A stretch of DNA of 64,000 nucleotides from contig JAHBUK010000001.1 of assembly GCA_019638115.1 (NCBI GenBank), positions 186,001-250,000 on the forward strand, read 5' to 3'. Within the stretch, counting starts at the first letter, position 1; each line of letters begins with the position of its first letter. Both the position numbers and the translations under genes were made by a program. This stretch comes from Flavobacteriales bacterium. GTDB taxonomy: Bacteria; Bacteroidota; Bacteroidia; Flavobacteriales_F; PHOS-HE28. A model generated the notes under the pieces. The model did not search any database, was not told the DNA's origin, and saw only the letters and a program-made list of their open reading frames with translations. Of the stretch, positions 7,193 through 15,990 are shown one piece after another.

Positions 7193-7771
7193 ATGAGCAA
7201 GGCATTGGTCACCATTCCGGATGAGGCGCTGGCTCGCAGGATCTTCCTCATCCGTGGCGAGAAAGTGATGCTCGACCGTGACCTGGCCGCGCTCTACGGA
7301 GTGGAGACCAAGGTCCTCAAGCAGCAAGTGAAGCGCAACATCCAGAGCTTCCCGGAGGACTTCATGTTCCAATTGACCGCCGAAGAGTTCGAGCACTTGA
7401 GGTCACAAATTGTGACCTCAAGACACGGTGGCGCCCGATACATGCCCATGGCCTTCACGGAGCATGGCGTGCTCATGCTGTCCAGTGTGCTGAAGAGCCC
7501 GCGTGCCAGAGCGGTCAATATCCAGATCATGCGGCTCTTCGTGAAGATGCGCGAACACCTGGTCACCCACAAGGACGTGCTCCTCCAACTGGAAAAGCTG
7601 CGCGGAACCTCCAAGGAGCACGCGGGCAAGATCGCGGTGATCTTCAAGTACCTGAAGCAAATGGAGCAACGTCAGCAGGAGACCGAACTGCTGGACGAGA
7701 TCCGGCGCGGCAAGGCCAAAAACCCGATCGGCTTCAAGGCTGCGAAAGAGCGGAGGGCGGGGAAGAAGTGA
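7193..7771 (+). CDS. ORF6N-domain DNA-binding protein
   Basis: 192 residues from ATG 7193 (MSKALVTIPDEALARRIF). The frame is open upstream to 7097, but that extension is made of the Q1/Q2 palindromes and does not resemble the family. ORF6N hallmarks are clear: IFLIRGEKVMLDRDLAALYGVETK, LKQQVKRNIQSFPEDFMFQL, then LRSQIVTSRHGGARYMPMAFTEHGVLMLSSVL in family terms, and a C-terminal helical Lys-rich tail. ORF6N/KilA-N-like domains bind DNA and are typical of phages and accessory islands. The codons for LRSQIVTS form a perfect palindrome that recurs upstream, suggesting the protein may recognise its own gene. Confidence 0.9.
   Translation: MSKALVTIPDEALARRIFLIRGEKVMLDRDLAALYGVETKVLKQQVKRNIQSFPEDFMFQLTAEEFEHLRSQIVTSRHGGARYMPMAFTEHGVLMLSSVLKSPRARAVNIQIMRLFVKMREHLVTHKDVLLQLEKLRGTSKEHAGKIAVIFKYLKQMEQRQQETELLDEIRRGKAKNPIGFKAAKERRAGKK
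7396..7422. repeat. Palindrome inside the ORF6N gene
   Basis: Perfect 13-bp arms CTTGAGGTCACAA / TTGTGACCTCAAG around a single central A. It spans the codons for the conserved HLRSQIVTSRH motif. Confidence 0.95.
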
Positions 7772-7798
7772 TCATGGCTACGCGCCGCAGGGTCGTCC

Positions 7799-7887
7799 GC
7801 TCAAGAGCAGCGGACAGACCCGGCGGAGGTTTGGGTGGACACCCTGCGGTGGTCTAAGGTTGGGGTGGACAGCCTGCGGTGGGCTAG
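7799..7887. repeat. Dispersed intergenic repeat, longest copy
   Basis: Head GCTCAAGAGCAGCGGACAGA, middle CCCGGCGGAGGTTTGGGTGG, tail ACACCCTGCGGTGGTCTAAG. The tail is then repeated at once (7861-7887: GGGGTGGACAGCCTGCGGTG). Immediately downstream of the ORF6N gene. Confidence 0.75.
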
Positions 7888-7894
7888 ATCTGAA

Positions 7895-8371
7895 CTACTG
7901 CATCCCTCTTCGAATGCGCTCAGCGGCAAAATCAAGGTCATACGCACACTTGATTCTGAGCTTTAGCAGCTTCAAACCCAAAACTTCATCTGGAGTGAGC
8001 CGTTCCGCTTCAATGAAATCCAGGTACAACGCCAGAACGTTGCCAACCTCACCGTCGGAAGCTTGCATAGCTCTTTCCGATGGCAAGGTCACCATGTGCT
8101 TCACGGCTATGTATAAAAGTGCGACGTCCCATAGCTCCTTTGGCGAGACATCCACAAAATCGCGAATCTGGTCCACGTCATAGTTCTTATCTCGAAACAT
8201 CGACACCGAAACATTGAAAACCAGTTTTCGAACCCTTCTCTTGATCAACTCATACTGAAGTTTTTCCAGGAAAGTCCGACCCGAAAGCACTGTAACCGCA
8301 CCTTCATATACGAACAGGTTGTTATAGCAGAAATTCATTAGGAACTTACCTCTCGGTTTCAGCTTCAGCAT
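7895..8371 (-). CDS. Hypothetical protein
   Basis: 158 residues, starting at ATG 8371. I do not recognise it. It is Lys/Arg-rich at the N-terminus (MLKLKPRGKFLMNF), has no signal peptide or clear membrane helix, and looks mainly alpha-helical (YLDFIEAERLTPDEVLGLKLLKLRIKCAYDLDFAAERI). Base composition is lower in GC than the flanking core genes, as for the next genes, which fits acquisition by transfer. It sits between two copies of the dispersed repeat. Confidence 0.6.
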   Translation of the reverse strand: MLKLKPRGKFLMNFCYNNLFVYEGAVTVLSGRTFLEKLQYELIKRRVRKLVFNVSVSMFRDKNYDVDQIRDFVDVSPKELWDVALLYIAVKHMVTLPSERAMQASDGEVGNVLALYLDFIEAERLTPDEVLGLKLLKLRIKCAYDLDFAAERIRRGMQ

Positions 8372-8461
8372 GGCGTGATATTTCCGTCAAAGATGATGAC
8401 ATACCTCTTGCTTCCACCCATACTTAACTGAGGCCCAAAATGCCGGAAGCGCATTGGCTGT

Positions 8462-8496
8462 GCTCAGATGCGCACCCTGCGGTGGGACAGGCTACG
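8462..8496. repeat. Dispersed intergenic repeat, variant form
   Basis: GCTCAGATGCGCACCCTGCG then GTGGGACAGGCTACG. It matches 9312-9346 with about four differences. Confidence 0.7.
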
Positions 8497-8553
8497 GACA
8501 GATGGGGGGGGGAGAGCCGCATGGGTGAACGGATGCGAGCTGAAGGCTTGCAC

Positions 8554-8610
8554 GCTCAAGAGCAGAGGGCAGTCTAGCGGAGGTTTGGCTAGACCCCAGC
8601 AGTAGCCTAA
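8554..8610. repeat. Dispersed intergenic repeat, diverged copy
   Basis: GCTCAAGAGCAGAGGGCAGT, then GCGGAGGTTTGG and an altered tail (CTAGACCCCAGCAGTAGCCTAA in family order). It lies just upstream of the 8638 gene. Confidence 0.65.
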
Positions 8611-8637
8611 ACTTGTTCCATAAGAAAATAACGACAG

Positions 8638-9102
8638 ATGGGGCCAGATCTCTTAATTGGAATTTGTACAACGCTCATTTGTGCGCTACTGGCTGCAACG
8701 TGGTCAAGGCTACTGCTGCCTTTTCTGATTGAGTACTTTGGGGAACGTATCAAGATTTACCGCTGGTGGTTAGGGAATCTCAACTTTAGCTCAGGTCAGC
8801 TGCATGGCATCAAGCTTGAGATAAAGAAGAGGGGCTATGACATCCGAGGTGACTTGGAGTTCACAACAGGCAGACACGCAGGAAAGAAGTACTATATCAA
8901 GGGAAGATTTCAGAGCAACATTCTGACCTTTCACTACTACCCGCATGATAAACACAGCACGAGCCAAGGGACAGCAACATTCAAGCGTCTTCTTGATGGG
9001 GAACAGCTATCAGGGCACTTCGCATACTTCAGTCAGGAGAACAATGAGGTAGCCACCGTAGCGTGCAACTTAAGCCCCGTAAAGCATAGCGGGGCGGCTT
9101 GA
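8638..9102 (+). CDS. Hypothetical protein, N-terminal membrane helix plus beta-rich domain
   Basis: 154 residues. One N-terminal transmembrane helix (LLIGICTTLICALLAATW, about 5-22), then WSRLLLPFLIEYF and a soluble domain of about 110 residues rich in beta-type sequence (GYDIRGDLEFTTGRHAGKKY, FKRLLDGEQLSGHFAYFS). No known family is recognised with confidence. The layout, a short membrane anchor plus a compact beta domain in an accessory island, resembles small membrane effectors of defence systems, but there is no partner sensor gene to support that. Low GC relative to core genes. Confidence 0.6.
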   Translation: MGPDLLIGICTTLICALLAATWSRLLLPFLIEYFGERIKIYRWWLGNLNFSSGQLHGIKLEIKKRGYDIRGDLEFTTGRHAGKKYYIKGRFQSNILTFHYYPHDKHSTSQGTATFKRLLDGEQLSGHFAYFSQENNEVATVACNLSPVKHSGAA

Positions 9103-9230
9103 GGAAACAGATTGGTTGGTGGCGGCTGACGTTACTGACTATGATGGCATTAAGTGCAGAACGATTGCAGCATTTCCGATTGCGGGAGCAGCGTCGCCTG
9201 CCCGTTCCGGCTTAAAAACTAGGACAAAAG

Positions 9231-9260
9231 GCGAGGGTGGACACTCTGCGGTAGTCTAAC
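9231..9260. repeat. Dispersed intergenic repeat, tail only
   Basis: GAGGGTGGACACTCTGCGGT then AGTCTAAC, matching the tail of the 7799 copy. Confidence 0.65.
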
Positions 9261-9311
9261 GAGCGTGGCCACAGCGCCTCTGCCGAAGCCTTAGCGAAGC
9301 CAAGAGGCTAC

Positions 9312-9346
9312 GCTCAGATGCGCACTCCGCGGTGGGAAAGGCTACG
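9312..9346. repeat. Dispersed intergenic repeat, variant form
   Basis: GCTCAGATGCGCACTCCGCG then GTGGGAAAGGCTACG. It pairs with 8462-8496. Confidence 0.7.
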
Positions 9347-9367
9347 AAAAGAGGAGGGCAAGAACAT

Positions 9368-9913
9368 TTATTTAATTGGCTCCTTGATAATGAGGACCTC
9401 AGCGCCTTGATCATCCTGCCCTTTGAAGGTAAACGTGTACTTAGTCGTTGAACTATTGTAGAATCCTTGTTCCGCAATCTGTAACGTGAATGTTTTACTA
9501 GCAACACGCAAAGTAATTCCGCGATAATTGGAATTATCGAGAGCCATCAGAAGGCCGGGCTCGCCTAACGGGACTGTTTGAGATTCCCTAAGAAAAACTG
9601 AAGCCCCTTCAACAGCCTCCAGTCGGGAACGAAGCAGACTCGCCTCCTTTTGGAGCCGCTCGAACTCCATCTTATGGTCTGACTCGAAGGCCTTAAGTCG
9701 TTCGTACTCCTTGTTCTCGACTAGTTGTTCATTGAGCGTACTGCTTATGCCTCCAAGATCCCTCAAGAGCTCAGGTAGATTCCACGCTTCAGCCTGCTTG
9801 TATTGTTCGAGCTCTGATCTGAGTCTATCACCCGTGAACACATAGGTTCCTGAGATGCACGCCGCAGCCACGCCTGCACACCAAGCGATGGTGGTTTTAA
9901 TGTCGACTGCCAT
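9368..9913 (-). CDS. Hypothetical membrane-anchored coiled-coil protein
   Basis: 181 residues, starting at ATG 9913. One N-terminal membrane helix (TIAWCAGVAAACISGTYVF, about 8-26), a coiled-coil segment (about 28-110, with LKAFESDHKMEFERLQKEAS and LLRSRLEAVEG), and a C-terminal beta-type domain of about 70 residues (YRGITLRVASKTFTLQIAEQ, KYTFTFKGQDDQGAEVLII). I do not recognise a family. It is in the lower-GC part of the accessory island and convergent with the 8638 gene. Confidence 0.6.
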   Translation of the reverse strand: MAVDIKTTIAWCAGVAAACISGTYVFTGDRLRSELEQYKQAEAWNLPELLRDLGGISSTLNEQLVENKEYERLKAFESDHKMEFERLQKEASLLRSRLEAVEGASVFLRESQTVPLGEPGLLMALDNSNYRGITLRVASKTFTLQIAEQGFYNSSTTKYTFTFKGQDDQGAEVLIIKEPIK

Positions 9914-10028
9914 GTCTTTGTATCGTTAAGCCTCGGCAATTTAGCCACAGTCGATGACCTAGAACGCTTCCCGCTAGACGCACAGGAGACAACTTAGTGG
10001 AAGTGGTCAAAACAAGTACATTTGATCA

Positions 10029-10919
10029 ATGATGAAGCGGGCTGGTATTCTGCCGATATATCGTGTAGAGGACGACGTTCTCCAACGCATCAAGCAGAGT
10101 ATTTTACTGTTTGATACAATTGGAATTCCTCATCTAAACAGCACCATTGAACATTGGGATTCAGCCCATGGGCATAACTGCCGACATCGCCCAACAATCG
10201 ATGCTCTTACCAGACTTGCTGAAAGCGACTTGGTCTTCGACCCAATGCCCATGTCATCTATGATAGTGCAGGGCAATGAACATACGCATGGCCTACAGAG
10301 GCTGGTCGATCGAATCTATGAGTTGCTGGAAGCAGATGCCGCCCCAGAACCGTTGATGGATACGCTGGTTCGATTAAATGCAATGGCCCTTAACAACGCC
10401 GATCCGCCAATGGACTTCGCCTCTGTTCCCATCCTTAGCAAAGAGCATACGAGTGTAATTGATGAGGACAGGGACTCTGAAGTTCTTCAACTTATTATTG
10501 AAAAATTGCCGGTTCCCAATAGCGACGTACCACTTGGACGTGTGTTGGACTTCAAGCGCGATGGCGTAAACGAAGTCCACCTTCGCGGTCTACGACTTTG
10601 GATGTACAAGGCGACTACTTCTAAAGAGCCCGTGACTATTCTCGCTGAAGAACTGGAGTACCTCTTGGCTCAGTACAGTAAGTGTATGAGTCTGCATGAG
10701 ATTAACCACTCTAGATCTCGGCTTCAAACCGTAGTTCTCACTGGAGCGGAATGGCTTGAGAACATTGCAAATCGGCAGTTCAGTAAGGCGGCGAAGGCGC
10801 TGTTCTCAATTAACGAATCGAAGATTGTTCTTGCCCAAGCCGAACTCAGCGCACCAGGCAAAGAGGTGGCATATCTATACTCGGCGAACAAAGTATTTGG
10901 TCGGGGGAACGTGCCTTAA
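10029..10919 (+). CDS. Hypothetical protein of an accessory island
   Basis: 296 residues; ATG 10029 or the adjacent ATG 10032 are both possible. No signal peptide or membrane helix. The start (RAGILPIYRVEDDVLQRIKQ followed by ILLFDTIGIPHL) and the helical remainder are loosely similar to DUF6236-type proteins, but the match is weak and I make no functional claim. It is AT-richer than core genes. Downstream is a non-coding stretch with a GC-rich repeat. Confidence 0.6.
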   Translation: MMKRAGILPIYRVEDDVLQRIKQSILLFDTIGIPHLNSTIEHWDSAHGHNCRHRPTIDALTRLAESDLVFDPMPMSSMIVQGNEHTHGLQRLVDRIYELLEADAAPEPLMDTLVRLNAMALNNADPPMDFASVPILSKEHTSVIDEDRDSEVLQLIIEKLPVPNSDVPLGRVLDFKRDGVNEVHLRGLRLWMYKATTSKEPVTILAEELEYLLAQYSKCMSLHEINHSRSRLQTVVLTGAEWLENIANRQFSKAAKALFSINESKIVLAQAELSAPGKEVAYLYSANKVFGRGNVP

Positions 10920-11227
10920 GCGATTGGAGCGGATACCCCGCAGCGAGGAACGAGCGAGGGGTACGAGCGGAAAGCGCGACGGCGAGTCTTCGAGCCGGCA
11001 CGCCCAAGCTTCGACTGCGCTTAGGGCGGCCTATCTGCTCAGATACATGCTCCGCTCCCTATACCCCTACCACTGTCACGGCCCGCAGAGCCGGGTCCTG
11101 CAGTTAACTGGTTCCATCAGGTCTTTGATGAAATTGATCTCATTCCTGTCGCAAGAGTTCACGCTCTTGCCTTGACTTGTCGAGCGCCGAAACGTGCGCG
11201 CATGGACGCTCACGAGAGATACGCTCC
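10920..11227. repeat. 308-bp non-coding region with GC-rich repeat element
   Basis: 10933-11005 is a GC-rich stretch (GCAGCGAGGAACGAGCGAGG, ACGAGCGGAAAGCGCGACGG) ending in GGCACGCCC (10997-11005). The same motif, in one orientation or the other, occurs in the gaps at 13963 and 25514. The first copy of a 48-bp repeat follows at 11035. No gene is visible. Confidence 0.55.
11035..11082. repeat. 48-bp repeat, copy 1 of a pair flanking the HEPN-like gene
   Basis: Shares TACATGCTCCGCTCCC and the following ATAC-CCT-CC...CACG pattern with 12271-12318, with about 10 differences over 48 bp. Confidence 0.65.
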
Positions 11228-12235
11228 TCAACACTCCTTCAAGTCCATGCAGAGCCGAGGTTCTACAAGAGCGAACCGGAGTAACGCACGTAAAAACTCT
11301 TCTAGGAAAAGCTGCACCGAGTAGGCATCCGTCAATATCTGGAAGGTTCCTCCAAAGTCCACTTTACCTCCATGGGCGAGCTTGCTTCTGAAGTCATAGA
11401 GCTTCTTCCAAAGCTTACCATCCTCGATGGAGCCAAAGTCATGCTCCACCCTGCGCTCAAAACGATTGGAAAGCAGCTTCACTTTAGCTGCAATCTGATG
11501 GCTTATCGAGTCGCTCTCACCCTTTGGACTGTGCGTGATAAGTGATTCAATGACTGCGAACAAACCAAGGCATAACAGTTCATTGTAGCCCCTAAGATTA
11601 GGCAGTGACCAGTAGAGGTTACAAGAGTGATACAACTCTGGATAGCCCGTTCTAATAGCCACGACGTCGTTGTAAGTCTTCTTCAGTGCTTCTAAGTCGC
11701 TAAGCTTCCAGACATCATTGTAATCTTGAAGGACACCATGACTCAGGAAATCAAAAAGCTCGGTGTCAGAGCCAAACTGAGCAGAGGACCATGCACCGTA
11801 GGTGTTGAAAATATTCAAGTGATGAGGTCCGATTCGTGAAGCAATCTCAAGATCAACTATCTCCTGTGGCTTGAAGTGCTCTCGCACCAACCCATCCGAC
11901 CGGTACTTCACGATGGCATACTTCCACTTCTGCTTTGGGAGTGGTTTCTCTTCGACGTAGACAAATTGTATCTCTTGTGTCTCACCAGTCTCAAGCTTGT
12001 ACAACGCTGGTTTCTCCGGCTTGCGTGTGAACACCGACTCGTAGGGTGTTCGGAAATCGTCAAAGCGATTCAAGTTGTGCAGGCGCTTGCGAATTCGATT
12101 GAGCTGAGTTACCGTGGGACGGCATATCGACAAATCTGGGCTTAGCTGAAACGGAAGAGCGCACTTGAACTCAATCGGGTTGCCGATATGAGCGAATCCA
12201 TACACACGTTTTCTCTTCGCTCTTGCTTCAGCCAT
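11228..12235 (-). CDS. HEPN-like domain protein (ApeA-type), putative RNase
   Basis: 335 residues, starting at ATG 12235. The N-terminal two thirds are unrecognised. The C-terminal part (about 215-330) looks like an ApeA-like HEPN domain: LCLGLFAVIESLITHS, a helix with LLSNRFERR, then LYDFRSKLAHGGKVDF, which contains the R-x4-H motif (RSKLAH) used as the catalytic signature in HEPN ribonucleases. HEPN proteins often serve as toxins or effectors in phage defence; that this one does is inference. It is a lone gene flanked by the two copies of a 48-bp repeat, in an AT-richer island. Confidence 0.65.
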   Translation of the reverse strand: MAEARAKRKRVYGFAHIGNPIEFKCALPFQLSPDLSICRPTVTQLNRIRKRLHNLNRFDDFRTPYESVFTRKPEKPALYKLETGETQEIQFVYVEEKPLPKQKWKYAIVKYRSDGLVREHFKPQEIVDLEIASRIGPHHLNIFNTYGAWSSAQFGSDTELFDFLSHGVLQDYNDVWKLSDLEALKKTYNDVVAIRTGYPELYHSCNLYWSLPNLRGYNELLCLGLFAVIESLITHSPKGESDSISHQIAAKVKLLSNRFERRVEHDFGSIEDGKLWKKLYDFRSKLAHGGKVDFGGTFQILTDAYSVQLFLEEFLRALLRFALVEPRLCMDLKEC

Positions 12236-12270
12236 GGTTGGTCAATGGACGGACATCAATCTACGATTAC

Positions 12271-12318
12271 CTACTCAAGTACATGCTCCGCTCCCCATAC
12301 ACCTGCCTCTGCCACGCC
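12271..12318. repeat. 48-bp repeat, copy 2
   Basis: Upstream of the HEPN-like gene, in direct orientation relative to 11035-11082. Shared core TACATGCTCCGCTCCC. Confidence 0.65.
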
Positions 12319-12367
12319 TGCTTCAAGAGCAAGCAGGATCGCAGTGACAGAACGGATCCGGGCTTCA

Positions 12368-13921
<1,554 letters not shown>

Positions 13922-14354
13922 GCTCGTCCACGCGAACGTCAAGGCTGTCATGATCATTTGTTGGGCGTGCCCCCGCCTTCGCCTCGTCCCGCACGTTGTT
14001 CCCGTTCGTGCAGGAACGGACCGCATCACCGGAGTCGCTGGAGGAGGGCGAAGGCGGGGTCGCGTGCTTCGCTGTGGCTGCCTTGGCTCAGCGAGTGTTG
14101 CTCCGGCTGCGGGGTCTGCTCGTTCCTCGCAGCCTCCTCGCTCGGGCAACACTTGCGCTTCGCCCTCGGCAGGCCGCCGCTACGCCCGCTCACGCGGAAC
14201 CCCGGCCTGCCGTACGGTCATCCAGATGTAGAATCGGCCCGCAAGAGAAGGCAGTCCTTCGGAAGGCCTGCATGGGTCGATCCAGCGCCGGTATGCGAGG
14301 AATTGGGTTCATGTCCTACAAAAACATAATTTAGCCCAGTCTAAAATTTGATTC
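13922..14354. repeat. 433-bp non-coding region with GC-rich inverted repeat
   Basis: Begins where carB homology ends. GGGCGTGCC at 13963 is followed by a 13-bp inverted repeat, CCCCGCCTTCGCC (13971-13983) and GGCGAAGGCGGGG (14047-14059). The remainder to 14250 is GC-rich with many CTCG/CGCT runs. The last 100 bp before ATG 14355 turn AT-rich (ACAAAAACATAATTTAG) and probably hold the promoter of the di-heme operon, although no exact TAnnTTTG is present. Confidence 0.6.
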
Positions 14355-15554
14355 ATGGTCAATCGAATAAACGGGGGCTGGGTTTTCATCCTTTCCATCG
14401 CAGCCATCGCTGGCTGCTCCAAGTTGGAACCTGCGGCTCCGGCCGACGAGGCCATCTTGGACGGCCCCATCGCCGGACTGTCGGGCGATGAACTTGCGCG
14501 CTTCCTGCGCGGCGATGTGGCCTTCAACGACGAGGTGTTCCATGCCGGGAACGGGTTGGGGCCCGTGTTCGTGGCCACGAGATGCGCGTCATGCCATGCG
14601 GGCGACGGCCCGGGCCATCCGTTCACCACGCTCACCCGCTTCGGGCAGTGGGATGCGAGCGGCAACCAGTACATCGGCCAGGGCGGCCCGCAACTACAGG
14701 ACCGCGCGTTGCCCGGCATCCAGCCGGAACAGCTTCCGCCGGGCGCGCCCTTCGCACGCTTCCTGCCACCGCTGAACACCGGCCTCGGTCTGCTCGATGC
14801 CGTGAGCGATGCCGACCTGCTCGCCTGGGCCGATGAGCACGATGCCGACGGCGACGGCATCAGCGGACGGCCCAACTGGGTCGAGCGCAGGCCGTACAGC
14901 CCGTTGCGGCCGGGGGCAGTGGAACAGGATGGCCGCGTGATCGGGCGCTTCGGGCGCAAGGCCAGTGCATACGACCTGTTGCAACAGACCGCCACGGCCT
15001 ACAACCAGGACATCGGCGTGGTGAGCCTCTTCGAGCCCATCGATCCCTGGACACGCGAGGAGCAGGACCCCGAAGTGCCCACCGCCACCATCCACGATGT
15101 GGTGTTCTACCTGCTCACGCTGAAGGCGCCGATACAGCGTGATGCGAACGATCCGAACGTGGTGGCCGGGGAACAGGTGTTCAACACCATCGGTTGCGCC
15201 AAATGCCACCGCCCCGAACTCACTACCGGCCCATCGCCCATCGCGGCGCTTGCCCACAAGACCTTCAGGCCCTACACCGACCTGCTGCTACACGACATGG
15301 GGCCGGGGCTCGATGATGGTTACACGGAAGGAACAGCCCTGACCAGCGAATGGCGCACGCCTGCGCTGTGGGGCCTGGGCCTTTTTCCCGATAGCCAGGG
15401 TGGACAGTACTTCCTGATGCACGATGGACGCGCCCACAGCATCGAAGAGGCGATCGGCCTCCATGGTGGTGAAGGACAGCAGGCGCGCGATGCCTTCAAC
15501 GCACTGGGCACCAACGAGCGCAGCGCCCTCATCGCCTTCCTCAATAGCCTCTGA
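14355..15554 (+). CDS. Di-heme oxidoreductase (DHOR family) lipoprotein
   Basis: 399 residues. Signal peptide with lipobox (SIAAIAGC), so a lipidated periplasmic or outer-membrane protein. Two c-type heme motifs, CASCH at residue 77 and CAKCH at residue 281, plus the conserved C-terminal LHDMGPGLDDG, EWRTPALWGLG and FLMHDGRAHSIEEAI blocks identify the putative thiol oxidoreductase / di-haem oxidoredictase family. Family members move electrons in the periplasm; the donor is uncertain. The Rieske gene starts one base after the stop codon and the outer-membrane gene overlaps the Rieske stop, so the three form one operon. In other Bacteroidota DHOR genes accompany imelysin-like iron-uptake proteins; none is present here. 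Confidence 0.85.
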   Translation: MVNRINGGWVFILSIAAIAGCSKLEPAAPADEAILDGPIAGLSGDELARFLRGDVAFNDEVFHAGNGLGPVFVATRCASCHAGDGPGHPFTTLTRFGQWDASGNQYIGQGGPQLQDRALPGIQPEQLPPGAPFARFLPPLNTGLGLLDAVSDADLLAWADEHDADGDGISGRPNWVERRPYSPLRPGAVEQDGRVIGRFGRKASAYDLLQQTATAYNQDIGVVSLFEPIDPWTREEQDPEVPTATIHDVVFYLLTLKAPIQRDANDPNVVAGEQVFNTIGCAKCHRPELTTGPSPIAALAHKTFRPYTDLLLHDMGPGLDDGYTEGTALTSEWRTPALWGLGLFPDSQGGQYFLMHDGRAHSIEEAIGLHGGEGQQARDAFNALGTNERSALIAFLNSL

Positions 15555-15555
15555 C

Positions 15556-15990
15556 ATGGACCGCCGCACATTCATCCGCCAAAGCTGCCTGGCCTGCTCC
15601 GCAGTGCTCGCGGCCCCCGCGCTGCTCACCTCGTGCAGCGGCATACGCCCGGTGGCGGGCATCATCGAAGGCGATACGCTCGCGCTGCCCTCCGGGGTCT
15701 TCACCGGCAAGGATGGAACGCCACTCCGGGTGGCGGTGGCCACCCACGCGCAGTTGAAGCAGCCCATCGCTGTGTTCCGCGATGGTCCTTCGGCCTACCA
15801 TGCCGTGCTGATGCGCTGCACGCACAAGGGCGTGGAGTTGAACGTGACCGGTACACGCCTGGAGTGCCCTGCGCATGGCAGCTCGTTCGACAGCCACGGC
15901 GCGGTGCTGGAGGGCCCGGCCGAAGCCCCGTTGCGCATATTCCCCGTGGAGGAGCGCGATGGACGGATCCTTATCTCCCTGAAGGCATGA
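15556..15990 (+). CDS. Rieske 2Fe-2S protein with Tat signal
   Basis: 144 residues from ATG 15556. MDRRTFIRQ gives a twin-arginine motif, followed by a hydrophobic stretch and a possible lipobox (ALLTSC), so it is probably exported folded and lipid-anchored. The Rieske ligands are CTH (Cys88, His90) and CPAHG (Cys104, His107). The 13 residues between His90 and Cys104 are fewer than the roughly 15-17 usual for Rieske ferredoxins. The gene lies between a di-heme cytochrome and an outer-membrane protein, one base after the former and overlapping the latter (ATGA at 15987), so an electron relay with the di-heme protein is likely. The partner and final acceptor are unknown. Confidence 0.85.
   Translation: MDRRTFIRQSCLACSAVLAAPALLTSCSGIRPVAGIIEGDTLALPSGVFTGKDGTPLRVAVATHAQLKQPIAVFRDGPSAYHAVLMRCTHKGVELNVTGTRLECPAHGSSFDSHGAVLEGPAEAPLRIFPVEERDGRILISLKA

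Noticed and set aside
9081-9103. GC-rich hairpin at the end of the 8638 gene as terminator
   Set aside because: The stem lies inside the last codons and is not followed by a T tract.
13971-14059. Inverted repeat as a transcription terminator
   Set aside because: The arms are 63 bp apart and no T-run follows on either strand.
13922-14152. N-terminal extension of the carB fragment as a fused protein
   Set aside because: Sequence before NPSW lies in a GC-rich intergenic repeat and has no domain or family character.
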